NCBI GenBank assembly: GCA_947500385.1
Contig: CANMSA010000018.1
Span: forward strand, 33,396-97,395
Origin: an uncultured Flavobacteriaceae bacterium
Lineage (GTDB): Bacteria; Bacteroidota; Bacteroidia; Flavobacteriales; Flavobacteriaceae
DNA length: 64,000 bases
Direction of reading: 5' to 3'
Shown: piece by piece, positions 18,216-26,633 of the stretch
Layout of the letters: every line of letters begins with the position of its first letter
Numbering within the stretch: the first letter of the stretch is position 1
The notes under the pieces: model-generated
Database searches by the model: none
The model's input: the letters and a program-made list of their open reading frames with translations, nothing else
What the model was told of the DNA's origin: nothing
Program-made: the position numbers and the translations under genes

Positions 18216-19436
18216 ATGAAAAGACGAAATTTTGTACAACACACCCTTCTAGGAGGCCTGGCCGCTGCATTGGGAACCGAGTTGGTTTTTGGAACCAACC
18301 TACCCAAAAATTACATTCCGTTAGGACTGCAAGATCCCGACCCGTTCCGTTTGTTCCAAAAAGATGCCCGCATGACCGTGCTGAACCAAAAACCCTGGAA
18401 TATAGAGGCTAAAGCACATTTATTGGATGATAAGGTAACGCCCAATAAGTACATGTTTATACGAAATAACGGGCTGATTCCCGAAAAAATCGATGCCGAC
18501 ACCTGGACCTTGACCATCGATGGGGAATCGGCAAAAGCGCAAAAGACCTATTCGCTTGCCGAACTCAAATCAAAGTTCAAACAGCATACCTATCAGCTCA
18601 CTTTGGAATGTGGCGGCAACGGCCGCAGTGAATTCGACCCGCCCGCCAAAGGCAATCAATGGACCGTTGGAGCGGTTTCCTGCGCTAAATGGACAGGTGT
18701 GCGCTTACGGGACGTGTTGGCCGATGCCGGTATCAAGGACGATGCCGTATATATCGGATACCACGCAGCCGATCAACACCTCAGCAGAGACCCTGATAAA
18801 GAACCGATATCAAGAGGCGCTCCAATGTCAAAAGCCTTACAGGACGAAACTTTACTGGCTTTTGAAATGAACGGAGACCCCATTCCCCTCGCTCATGGTT
18901 TTCCCTTGCGACTGGTGGCAGGCGGTTGGCCGGCATCGGTATCGGGCAAATGGATCAATCGCATTAGCATACGCAATAAAGTGCACGACGGCCCTAAAAT
19001 GACGGGGACCGCTTATCGGGTGCCCTGTGAAACGGTCGCACCCGGGGCTAAGGTGGCCGACGAAGACATGTGTATCATTGAATCGATGCCCGTAAAATCG
19101 TTGATTACCTACCCAAGATCCGGCGCTACGATCAAAGAAGGGAAAAAACTAACGATACGAGGGCATGCATGGGCAGGTGAATTGACCGTTGCGAAAATGG
19201 AATACTCCCTTGATTTTGGCGCCACTTGGACCACGTGCCCTGTTGAAAAACCCGTCAATCGCTTGGCATGGCAGCATTTTACCACGACCATTGGATTTCC
19301 CAAAAAAGGGTATTACGAGGTATGGGCCCGGGCAACGGACAGCAACGGAAGGGCACAACCGATGGTATTACCGGGTTGGAACCCCAAAGGGTATTTGAAC
19401 AATGCCTGTCACCGTATTGCGATCAAAGTTGTTTGA
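18216..19436 (+). CDS. Sulfite-oxidase-type molybdoenzyme, Tat-exported
   Basis: A 406-residue molybdopterin-dependent oxidoreductase of the sulfite oxidase family. The N-terminus is a Tat signal (MKRRNFVQHTLLGG). The molybdenum-ligand Cys is Cys132 in TLECGGNGRSEF. The Moco-binding domain spans about 75-270 and the C-terminal dimerisation domain (Ig-like) about 290-405. There is no fused heme domain, so electrons must pass to a separate cytochrome; the next gene, one base after the stop, encodes a CxxCH protein. Together they resemble a SorAB sulfite dehydrogenase, oxidising sulfite to sulfate in the periplasm. The substrate is inferred from family. Confidence 0.9.
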   Translation: MKRRNFVQHTLLGGLAAALGTELVFGTNLPKNYIPLGLQDPDPFRLFQKDARMTVLNQKPWNIEAKAHLLDDKVTPNKYMFIRNNGLIPEKIDADTWTLTIDGESAKAQKTYSLAELKSKFKQHTYQLTLECGGNGRSEFDPPAKGNQWTVGAVSCAKWTGVRLRDVLADAGIKDDAVYIGYHAADQHLSRDPDKEPISRGAPMSKALQDETLLAFEMNGDPIPLAHGFPLRLVAGGWPASVSGKWINRISIRNKVHDGPKMTGTAYRVPCETVAPGAKVADEDMCIIESMPVKSLITYPRSGATIKEGKKLTIRGHAWAGELTVAKMEYSLDFGATWTTCPVEKPVNRLAWQHFTTTIGFPKKGYYEVWARATDSNGRAQPMVLPGWNPKGYLNNACHRIAIKVV

Positions 19437-19437
19437 T

Positions 19438-19866
19438 ATGGGCAACAACGTGAAACATATTAAGAAGGGACTTGCAATGCTAGTGCTGCTGGGCTTGGTC
19501 GTTGGTTGTATTTATCTCATTACGACACGGGGAAAAGAAACGGAGTATATGAAAGTTCCCGAAGTGGATCCCGACCGAATCGAAGATGGAATTCATGTGC
19601 GCACCGGACTTATTGAAGCGGACGGACTTGCGGAAGTAGTGACCCATTGTACCAGCTGTCATTCAGCGCAACTGGTTACCCAAAACCGTATGGACAAAGA
19701 AGGTTGGATCGCGACCATACGTTGGATGCAGGAGACCCAAAATCTATGGGACCTGGGGGCGAATGAAGCGATTATCGTAGATTATCTGGTCACCAATTAC
19801 CCCCCAGTGAAAAAAGGAAGACGACAGGCCTTACAAGATGTGGAATGGTACGTGCTGGAGGAATGA
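19438..19866 (+). CDS. Cytochrome c subunit partner of the molybdoenzyme
   Basis: A 142-residue protein with an N-terminal hydrophobic segment (about 11-30) and one heme motif CTSCH (Cys71-His75). VVGC around residue 24 could be a lipobox, but the following hydrophobic residues favour an uncleaved membrane anchor. RWMQETQ and YLVTNYPP match the SorB-like cytochromes found beside sulfite dehydrogenases. The start at 19438 lies one base after the molybdoenzyme stop, so subunits are probably co-translated. It would pass electrons from the molybdoenzyme to the respiratory chain. Confidence 0.82.
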   Translation: MGNNVKHIKKGLAMLVLLGLVVGCIYLITTRGKETEYMKVPEVDPDRIEDGIHVRTGLIEADGLAEVVTHCTSCHSAQLVTQNRMDKEGWIATIRWMQETQNLWDLGANEAIIVDYLVTNYPPVKKGRRQALQDVEWYVLEE

Positions 19867-20062
19867 GAGAAGGGGGCAAGTTCAAGGGGCAAGTGTCAAG
19901 TGCAAGAATCAAGTGCAAACTCAAATACAAACTCAAATGTCAAATACAAATACAAATACAGTGTGGACGTTAGACGTAAAAAGTGCAAGGGGCAAGTGCA
20001 AGGGGCAAGTGCAAGGATCAAGTGCAAGGATCAAGTTCAAGAATCAAGTGCAAGTTCAAATG

Positions 20063-20111
20063 TTTGAGGTTTGAGGTTTGAGGTTTGAGGTTTGAGGTTT
20101 GAGGTTTGAGG
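20063..20111 (+). repeat. Seven tandem TTTGAGG units
   Basis: Seven perfect 7-base units in copy 1 of the mosaic array. The unit length is not a multiple of three, so these are not a coding repeat. On the minus strand 21 bases read as a PQTSNLK-type peptide, which creates false ORFs. Confidence 0.95.
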
Positions 20112-20388
20112 GAAAAAGTAAATTCAAATACAAATGTCAAATTCAAACACAAAACGGAGTACTGTCTACTGCTCGACAAACTCAAATACAAATTCAAAAC
20201 GGAGTACTGAGTACTGTTCACTGTTCACTGATTACTGATTACTGTTCACTGCTTGATAAACTCAAATACAAATATCAAATTCAAACACAAAACTGAATAC
20301 TGTTCACTGTTTACTGTTCACTGCTCGACAAACTCAAATACAAATATCAAATTCAAACACAAAACCGATTACTGCTTACTGCTCACTG

Positions 20389-20430
20389 TTCACTGTTCAC
20401 TGTTCACTGTTCACTGTTCACTGTTCACTG
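20389..20430 (+). repeat. Six tandem TTCACTG units
   Basis: Six perfect 7-base units closing copy 1, preceded by diverged relatives (TTACTG, CTCACTG). They end 57 bases before the next start codon. Confidence 0.95.
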
Positions 20431-20487
20431 ATTATTGTTGATTGAATTCAGGGTGACTGTGGGAAAAAGCGATAAAAAAATTGCATC

Positions 20488-21381
20488 ATGGAAAAATATC
20501 TAGAAGCCTTCACCAACTCCTTTATGGGAAGCGTGCAATGGACCTGGAAATCGATTGTATTCGAGGTACCCTGGTATACGAATTACTTTTGGGGATTGAT
20601 TGTTATTTCCTTGGTTGTTTGGATGTTGGAAATCGCTTTCCCATGGCGAAAAAATCAGGCTATTTTTAGAAAAGACTTTTGGTTGGATGGTTTTTATATG
20701 TTCTTTAATTTCTTTGCTTTCTCGATCGTCATTAGCGGGTTTTATAGACTAATGGAATTGTTCTTTTCCGATATCGGGCTTTCCTATGCATCCCTTGCTC
20801 TTATGAACCTAAGCACCTTGCCACAATGGGCACAATTGCTTGTATTTTTTGTAGTACTCGATTTTGTTCAGTGGTTTACCCATACCCTGCTCCACCGATT
20901 TCCGGTGTTATGGAATTTTCACAAAGTGCATCACTCAGTAAAAGAAATGGGATTTGCCGCCCACCTACGCTACCATTGGATGGAAAATGTGCTGTACAAA
21001 CCCCTGAAAGTATTCGGGGTCATGATCCTGGGTGGTTTCGAGCCCGAACAAGCGTACATCGTTCATTTTATCGCCATCACCATCGGTCATTTAAACCACG
21101 CGAACCTTAAAATGAGTTGGGGGCCTTTGAAATACGTTCTTAACAACCCCGTAATGCATTTATACCATCATTCGTATGTGTTGCCAGAAGGAAAAAAAGG
21201 AGTGAATTTTGCCATTAGCCTGAGTCTGTGGGACTACCTTTTTAAAACCAATTATATCCCCGAAGACAGCGGTACCATACCCTTGGGATTTCCTGGGGAC
21301 GAACACTTTCCAACGGACTTTGTACAACAGAACTTGTACGGGTTCGGGAAGGAGGAAAAGGATGCGAGACGGGAGAGGTGA
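20488..21381 (+). CDS. Sterol desaturase/fatty-acid hydroxylase family protein
   Basis: A 297-residue integral membrane di-iron oxygenase of the fatty acid hydroxylase superfamily. Several membrane helices (about 37-57, 72-95, 112-133) surround the histidine clusters: HTLLH near 131, NFHKVHHS near 142-148, and MHLYHHS near 222-228, with NHANL between. These bind the two irons that activate oxygen for hydroxylation or desaturation of a lipid tail. The substrate cannot be read from sequence. Start ATG 20488. The gene is bracketed by two same-orientation copies of the mosaic heptamer array. Confidence 0.88.
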   Translation: MEKYLEAFTNSFMGSVQWTWKSIVFEVPWYTNYFWGLIVISLVVWMLEIAFPWRKNQAIFRKDFWLDGFYMFFNFFAFSIVISGFYRLMELFFSDIGLSYASLALMNLSTLPQWAQLLVFFVVLDFVQWFTHTLLHRFPVLWNFHKVHHSVKEMGFAAHLRYHWMENVLYKPLKVFGVMILGGFEPEQAYIVHFIAITIGHLNHANLKMSWGPLKYVLNNPVMHLYHHSYVLPEGKKGVNFAISLSLWDYLFKTNYIPEDSGTIPLGFPGDEHFPTDFVQQNLYGFGKEEKDARRER

Positions 21382-21389
21382 GATGTGAA

Positions 21390-21624
21390 AAACAAGTGCA
21401 AGTGCAAGTGTCAAGTTCAAGTTCAAATGTTTAAGGTTTGAGGTTTGAGGTTTGAGGTTTGAGGTTTGAGGTTTGAGGTTTGAGGTTTGAGAAAAAAATA
21501 AATTCAAATTCAAATGTCAAATTCAAACACAAAACGGAGTACTGCCTACTGCTTGACAAACTCAAATACAAATTCAAAACTGAGTACTGTTTACTGTTCA
21601 CTGTTCACTGTTCACTGTTCACTG
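21390..21624 (+). repeat. Mosaic heptamer repeat array, copy 2
   Basis: Begins just after the desaturase-type stop and repeats the module order of copy 1: CAAGTGCAAG-like part, one TTTAAGG plus seven TTTGAGG units (21430-21485), the CAAATTCAAACACAAAA block with GAGTACTG, the GACAAACTCAAATACAAA block, and four TTCACTG units (21597-21624). It is shorter than copy 1 because two internal blocks are missing. Same orientation, and again placed directly downstream of a plus-strand gene. Confidence 0.9.
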
Positions 21625-21642
21625 AAAATCAAACAGAACAAA

Positions 21643-21674
21643 AAAAGCCGCACTGACGAATCAATGCGGCTTTT
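21643..21674. terminator. Bidirectional terminator
   Basis: AAAAGCCGCA and TGCGGCTTTT form a 10-base stem with a 12-base loop. The A-run on the left and T-run on the right suit termination on both strands, between the desaturase-type gene and the convergent T9SS gene ending at 21695. Confidence 0.88.
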
Positions 21675-21694
21675 CCAATTATGGCAAATTGTAC

Positions 21695-24463
21695 TTAATC
21701 GATCACAATCTGTTTGGTATCGGTCCAGTTGGATCCTGATATCCGTAGAATATACACTCCGCTCGAAAGCTGGTTCAATTCATAGTCGATCACATCACGA
21801 CCTTTTGTAATATCAAGTACCTTGGGCTGGTTTACCATTCTACCAGAGTTCAATTCATACAAGCTAAGGCTTACCTGCTCTCTCATTACAGGGAATGCAC
21901 CTGCACTGTTCGCAACGCCCGTATCGGTATTGATCACCATTTGTATGGTGCTACCTGCTTTCGCGGGCATCGGGAAAATCGACGCTAGCTTGTTCGCATC
22001 GTTGGCACGTATCCCATCGGCATTACAGCCTGCATCAGGGAACTCCAAGATAAACTCGGCGGCACCTTCACATCCGTCAGGGCTCACCCATGAAACAGTA
22101 TACAAACCAAAGTCATCGCCATCCAATCCGAAGATCGATACGGCATTGTTGTAAGGTACCTGATCGGCGCCTCGTACACTGGTACCGCCATTCGCCATAT
22201 TGAATGTAAATACCCAATCGGCAAATACGGTGGTGGCACTATCGCTATCTTCATCGCCGGGCATCACCATACGAATGATCATATCATCACCCAAACAGGC
22301 GGCCGTTTCATTTCCGGTAATATAGCTACCATCCTGATCACGCGGACGGATCTTGTACTGAAGAATCAATGGACAAAGTGATTTCAAACCACAGTCGATC
22401 GTTAGGTCATCTTCAATTTTTACCTCGAAACAAGCGGTTACCCCATTTTCATCCGCATTGGAATCTAGGGCAGTATCGCCACCGGCAAAAGGTGTCGTAA
22501 ATTCAAAGCCACCAGGGATATCACCAAACTTGATGTAGTACGATCCTGAATTCGGGCAAATCTCAAACTGAAAATATCCAGGATCGCCGTTCGGGCTATC
22601 CGCCGTAACGGTACTGGCCACTTCTTCCCCTTCACAGGTAAACAAGGTAACAGTTACCCCGTTTACACCGGGCTCACCTTCATCTTGGATACCGTTTTGG
22701 TTTTCATCGATCCAAACAAAATCCCCGACGATCAAAGGCGCATCGACCATGACCATGGCCCCCGCAACATCTAAGGAAGCACATAACTCTCCTCCACCTT
22801 GTACCAACAAGCTGTTTACGTCTACACCGGTGGTTTGCCCGGGGACTACCACACTTAAGGGATCAAAAGATGCAGGATACACGAAAGTATGTATCGTATA
22901 TTTTCCCGGTTCGTTTACCGTAAATTTCGGAGTATCGGAAAGGTCTTGAATGACCAAATCGGCACCGGAGGTAAGCACATAAGCCACGAGATACCCTTCT
23001 GGTACGTGTTGGTTTCCATCGGGAGTAGCAGAGATCATTACCCCATCTTCCTCGATACAAACGGCATCGGCATCGGCAGTAATCGTACCGGCATTGGGGT
23101 CGGTAATGGTTACTACTACCTCATCCATCGCTTCACAATCGTTACAATCGGCAACCATTACTTTGTAGGTACCGCTTTGATCCACTGTGATTGTTTTTTG
23201 ATTGGCATCTCCTACAATGTTACCATCTTCGGTCGTCCAAACATAGGCAACATCGCTGCTAAAATTAATAGGCTCACAGGTTCCCAGTTTCACATTGATA
23301 TCGCCATTCTCGTAATACCCATCGCCCCCGCTGATCATCAACCAACCAGAAGCGCCAAAACCTTCGCGGGTTACATCGGCACCATCCCCGATTTGAAAGG
23401 CAGGGCCTTTTCTAGTAACCTCAAAAGTACCGTGCAATTCGGAGACAATCGTTCCCGTTGTGGTCGTATAGTACGCCCAATCGGATGTGTCATGTTCGGA
23501 GCACCAATTCTCTTTTGGACTGTCTTGGGGTGGGGTGATCGTATACCCTGAAAAGGTCACATCTACCGAGATATTGTCGGTTCCGTTGGAAGCAACAGCC
23601 GTATAATGGGCTGTACCGTCGTTATACGTCTTAAAAGAAGAGCTGGTCGCTACAAAACGATTGTCGATATCGTTTTCAATCCATACTTCCTCTATGTTCT
23701 GCCCGTTTGAACCACATTTGGCACTTTCCTCGATCGGATACTCACATCCGCCGGGACAGGCAGAAGGGTTTTCGACCGTTGCCGTTAACTCGACCGTATC
23801 TTCACTACATACCTCCACATCGTCCCCAGCAGCAACCGCGAGGTTACATGCGGCCACACAGTCACCCAATTGGATGTTCACATCACCGGTAGTGTAAAAA
23901 CCATCTCCTCCGCTAATATCGAACCAGCCGGAAGCACCAAAACCCTCGCGGGTCACATCGGCACCATCGCCCAATTGAAAGGCGGGGCCTTTGCGCACCA
24001 GGGTAAAAGTACCATGGTTCTCGGAAACAATGGTTCCCGTAGTCGAGGTATAGTATACCCAACCGGACGTATCGTGCGGAGAACACCAGTTCTCTTTCGG
24101 ACTGTCTTGGGGTGGGGTGGTGGTATACCCGGCAAAGATAATATCGACCGTTACCGTATCGCTCCCATTGGACACTACGGAAGTATAATGCGCCGTACCG
24201 TCATCATAGGAAATAAACGACGAACGGGTCGTCATTGAAAAAAAGTTGTCATAATCGTTCTTAAGCCATACTTCGGCCAAGTCTTGATTGGCGCATCGTG
24301 GGGATTCCAGAATGGGATACTCACATACCGGCAGCGCCGTAGGGGGCGCAGGTAATGCTTCTAGGGCATTTCCGTTAGAGGCCGCCATCGCCGCGAGCGG
24401 CAAGGACAAGGCTACCAACGAAAAGAGCCGTTTTAGGGTTGTAGTAGTGTAGTTTCTAATCAT
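21695..24463 (-). CDS. Large secreted multidomain protein with T9SS tail
   Basis: A 922-residue exported protein. After a signal peptide (about 1-28) come two homologous cysteine-containing domains of about 165 residues (about 45-210 and 240-405). They share EVWLKND/EVWIEND, PPQDSPKENWC, GPAFQ-GDGADVTREGFGASGW and GDGYY-GD motifs. Next are PKD/Ig-like segments (about 405-580), an SdrD B-like domain (about 582-690, VGDFVWIDENQNGIQDEGEPGV, probably calcium-binding), a further Ig-like part, and a type IX secretion C-terminal domain (about 830-922, YELNSGRMV, LSSGVYILRISG). It should be cell-surface or released. No catalytic motif is seen; adhesion or a structural role is likely. Confidence 0.88.
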   Translation of the reverse strand: MIRNYTTTTLKRLFSLVALSLPLAAMAASNGNALEALPAPPTALPVCEYPILESPRCANQDLAEVWLKNDYDNFFSMTTRSSFISYDDGTAHYTSVVSNGSDTVTVDIIFAGYTTTPPQDSPKENWCSPHDTSGWVYYTSTTGTIVSENHGTFTLVRKGPAFQLGDGADVTREGFGASGWFDISGGDGFYTTGDVNIQLGDCVAACNLAVAAGDDVEVCSEDTVELTATVENPSACPGGCEYPIEESAKCGSNGQNIEEVWIENDIDNRFVATSSSFKTYNDGTAHYTAVASNGTDNISVDVTFSGYTITPPQDSPKENWCSEHDTSDWAYYTTTTGTIVSELHGTFEVTRKGPAFQIGDGADVTREGFGASGWLMISGGDGYYENGDINVKLGTCEPINFSSDVAYVWTTEDGNIVGDANQKTITVDQSGTYKVMVADCNDCEAMDEVVVTITDPNAGTITADADAVCIEEDGVMISATPDGNQHVPEGYLVAYVLTSGADLVIQDLSDTPKFTVNEPGKYTIHTFVYPASFDPLSVVVPGQTTGVDVNSLLVQGGGELCASLDVAGAMVMVDAPLIVGDFVWIDENQNGIQDEGEPGVNGVTVTLFTCEGEEVASTVTADSPNGDPGYFQFEICPNSGSYYIKFGDIPGGFEFTTPFAGGDTALDSNADENGVTACFEVKIEDDLTIDCGLKSLCPLILQYKIRPRDQDGSYITGNETAACLGDDMIIRMVMPGDEDSDSATTVFADWVFTFNMANGGTSVRGADQVPYNNAVSIFGLDGDDFGLYTVSWVSPDGCEGAAEFILEFPDAGCNADGIRANDANKLASIFPMPAKAGSTIQMVINTDTGVANSAGAFPVMREQVSLSLYELNSGRMVNQPKVLDITKGRDVIDYELNQLSSGVYILRISGSNWTDTKQIVID

Positions 24464-25071
24464 ATTTAGTTCGGTTTACTCGATAATCGAGGTTAATAAT
24501 GCCCGATGCTCGCCCGACCAGTATTCTTGCGGACGCACTCCGAGGTGTTTTGCTTCTGATTGCTCACGATTCGTCTTAGGACGAAAAGTAGCACACCCGG
24601 CTAAGGGTGCGGAATTCATGGTGTTTCTGATATTGAATATGCAGCTCGATTGCTATACGAGGAATCATAGCCGCAAAAAGTGTAGCGTATTCTTCTAAAT
24701 CATACAGTAGTGGTTAGGGTTCGACGTTCAAAGTAACCACCATTTTAACATTTATTTGGTATTTGAGGAGGGAGATCGTTGAATCGAAGAAAAATGTCTA
24801 CCAGTGGGGTCACAATTTACTGATTTGTAGGAAAATACAAATTCGCTAGTGAAGGTATCATCGGCAAAACGCTTGGTTTTATCGATGAAAGGTACAAACT
24901 GTTGAACCAGCTATTGCAAGCCTATTTCCCGTCGTTCCGGAATCGCTTTGAACAGAAAAACGACTTTGGAAATTGTTATCTATATTAATTTTAACATTAT
25001 TTTTAAAGTAATTTCATTATATTTTGAGGAATTAACTTACGTTTTTGTTTAACCCCTTAAATTTTAGTCTT
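24464..25071. other. Intergenic region, promoters of divergent genes
   Basis: A 608-base gap between divergently oriented genes. It contains a small hairpin (TTCGTC-TTAG-GACGAA near 24570) and becomes very AT-rich at 24970-25030, upstream of the small secreted peptide. A 55-codon frame without a start codon (24824-24988) is open, but I could not identify it and do not call it a gene. Confidence 0.5.
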
Positions 25072-25455
25072 ATGAAAATGATGAAAAGTGTATTGGCCCT
25101 TTGTGTTTTTGGCTCCCTGGTCGCGTTTGGTACCCTTCCGGCAATGGAGGAAGGTGCGGAACCCATTACAACAACCTCCGTTGCCCCCGATGCGACGCCT
25201 CCCTTGACCGGTACGGCGGCCGAACTACTGGAGGAACTGAACTGTTTGGAATCGGATGAAGCGGTTGCAGCCTTTTTTAAGGAACACTACGATTTTGAAT
25301 CGGAGCTGTTGGAAACCTCTGGCAGCCTAGTTTCCGGTGGGTGTGGATCCTGGATTACCGTGGCACGCTGTGTGCAATACCGAAAATGTTGGGTAGGCAC
25401 GACTTCAAACGGTACCAAGTACGGTATCTATTACCAAAATAGGTTCACCTGTTGA
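25072..25455 (+). CDS. Small cysteine-rich secreted peptide precursor-like protein
   Basis: A 127-residue protein of no recognised family. Residues 1-22 are a Sec-type signal (MKMMKSVLALCVFGSLVAFG). An acidic, leader-like middle follows (about 25-90, AELLEELNCLESDEAVAAFFKEHYDFE), then a short basic C-terminal segment rich in Cys, Gly and aromatics. That segment begins at SGGCGSW and ends in a terminal Cys, with four cysteines in the last 37 residues. The SGG-Cys junction resembles a double-glycine leader end, but a Sec signal plus such a leader is unusual and no maturation genes are adjacent. The start at 25072 gives a proper signal; 25045 is less likely. Confidence 0.55.
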   Translation: MKMMKSVLALCVFGSLVAFGTLPAMEEGAEPITTTSVAPDATPPLTGTAAELLEELNCLESDEAVAAFFKEHYDFESELLETSGSLVSGGCGSWITVARCVQYRKCWVGTTSNGTKYGIYYQNRFTC

Positions 25456-25675
25456 AGCATGGCCCCATAAAAATACCTCTTGGTTCCATACGCTGCGATG
25501 TAGGTATCGAAAGTAGGTGTTAAATACTTATAAAGAATTCTTTACTTATTGGTACCATACAGTGTTCTGCGTTCTCGTATTGCCAATGACGACAAGAATT
25601 CTTTATTTTTTTGGTCTATTCGGTATAATCGGTACGGCACCCGACGGAGTCGAGCGCTAGCGGGGTATTCTAATT

Positions 25676-26062
25676 TCACTCCTCAAGAATTTCTTTACTA
25701 GCTTCTTTCCCACTCATTATCATTCGTATTTCATCACTTAATTTCGCAATAAAGAAAATTCTTGGACCTCCTTTTATTTTAATAAAAAAAGAATTTAAAA
25801 AATAGGAAACTTTCACCACTTTGTGTAAAGGAATTGTCTTATTAGTATAGATACCTTTATAAACCAACGAATTATCCTTTAAGTAAATCGATTTAGGTTT
25901 TTTCGCCATGAACAATAAAATTGTCCCGACTACAAAAAGCATCAGAGAAGGAATATAATCCTTAACAAATAGGAATACCAGAGAACTCGAGAAAAACATC
26001 ATACTTTTCATGAAGAGGATGATTTTAATTGGCACTGTCAAAGGCGAACTTATTCTTTTCAT
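25676..26062 (-). CDS. PH-like membrane protein, unknown
   Basis: A 128-residue protein with two hydrophobic helices (about 10-32 and 36-53). A beta-rich C-terminal domain follows (about 58-128, IYLKDNSLVYKGIYTNKTIPLHKVVKVSYF), resembling bacterial PH-like domains of small membrane proteins. No specific role is known. It is flanked on both sides by GC-rich palindromes and lies beside the RAYT pair; its low GC content contrasts with the palindromes. Confidence 0.6.
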   Translation of the reverse strand: MKRISSPLTVPIKIILFMKSMMFFSSSLVFLFVKDYIPSLMLFVVGTILLFMAKKPKSIYLKDNSLVYKGIYTNKTIPLHKVVKVSYFLNSFFIKIKGGPRIFFIAKLSDEIRMIMSGKEASKEILEE

Positions 26063-26090
26063 TGTTTAGTAATTGCACCCTTCGCTAGCG

Positions 26091-26105
26091 CTCGTCTCCG
26101 ACGAG
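26091..26105. repeat. REP-like palindrome (CTCGTC / GACGAG)
   Basis: A perfect 6-base stem with a TCC loop, preceded by CGCTAGCG. GC-rich against an AT-rich background, and 28 bases from the truncated RAYT end. It resembles REP elements mobilised by RAYTs. Confidence 0.5.
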
Positions 26106-26132
26106 TGCCCAGCCACGCAATAGGCTAAAAGA

Positions 26133-26586
26133 CTATCCCAAAAACCCAATGGCATCTATTTCAAAAGCAGGGTCTTCATTAGCAATGTTCCTTGCACTAC
26201 TATATTTCCATTGCGTTGGGACGGTAACAAAACCAGCCTGGACCGGATTGTTGTGAATATAATCAATCTTCTGTTGAATCACCTTGGCACTCCATAACTC
26301 GATCGGTTTATTATGATGCTGCCAAAATTGTCTTTTGACAATATTACTTTTCTTTTTTCCTGCTCGTTCGAACATCCATAAAAGCCATTCTTTTCTGCTT
26401 TCTTGCGGATTTCCCTGGATAGCTTTAACTATTTTTTTGGAAGTGTATTTTTTGAAATCACCTATTACACCGGAAGGGTTTTCCTTTGTTGAACGAAATA
26501 CGAAATGCACATGGCTGGGCATAAAACAATAAGCAAACAGTTCCAGGCCCTTTTCCTTTCTGCAATAGGAAACACTTTCTCCTCAG
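26133..26586 (-). pseudogene. Truncated REP-associated tyrosine transposase (RAYT)
   Basis: The C-terminal three quarters of an IS200-like RAYT. Reading starts in frame at about 26586 (ESVSYCRKEKGLELFAYCFMPSHVHF) and runs to 26133. It retains the metal-binding HVHF motif and the YIHNNPV tyrosine motif. About 45 N-terminal residues present in the neighbouring complete copy are missing; a stop and a GC-rich palindrome lie where they should be. An internal ATG could give a 129-residue product, but without the N-terminal strand it is unlikely to be active. Confidence 0.78.
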
Positions 26587-26592
26587 CTGGCG

Positions 26593-26607
26593 CGAGCGTC
26601 GCGCTCG
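26593..26607. repeat. REP-like palindrome (CGAGCG / CGCTCG)
   Basis: Perfect 6-base stem with a 3-base TCG loop, set in GGCGCGAGCG...CGCTCGTGACC between the two RAYT copies. The same stem with a TGA loop occurs at 27406-27420 on the other side of the intact RAYT, as expected for REP elements around their transposase. Confidence 0.65.
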
Positions 26608-26633
26608 TGACCACAATACTCCTACCTCAGTGT

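Larger units (their letters stand above)
19867..20460 (+). repeat. Mosaic heptamer repeat array, copy 1
   Basis: Begins directly after the cytochrome stop. In order: a CAAGTGCAAG-rich part (to about 20060), seven TTTGAGG units (20063-20111), a CAAATTCAAACACAAAA-type block, three related blocks around GACAAACTCAAATACAAA (offsets about 80 and 72 bases from 20171), and six TTCACTG units (20389-20430). The array holds almost no GC-rich DNA and no credible gene. Positions 20121-20220 match 21501-21600 in copy 2 at about 94 of 100 bases by eye, without gaps. The TTTGAG and CTCAAA parts are complementary, so a transcript could fold back. Confidence 0.9.

Noticed and set aside
20018..20441. Short frames inside repeat copy 1 on both strands
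   Set aside because: Low-complexity translation of tandem repeats, with no start context and no protein-like composition.
21160..21513. Minus-strand frame with PQTSNLK repeats
   Set aside because: It is a by-product of the TTTGAGG array and runs antisense into the desaturase-type gene.
19867..21624. Repeat arrays considered as CRISPR
   Set aside because: Units are 7 bases, tandem and without unique spacers, and no cas genes are nearby.
22889..23551. Long plus-strand frame antisense to the T9SS gene
   Set aside because: Shadow of a real coding frame; similar shadows at 29676-30338 and 33306-33818 were dropped for the same reason.
24824..24988. Open frame KYKFASEGIIGKTLGFIDERY...
   Set aside because: No start codon, only 55 codons and not recognised; it could be a gene remnant, but evidence is too thin.
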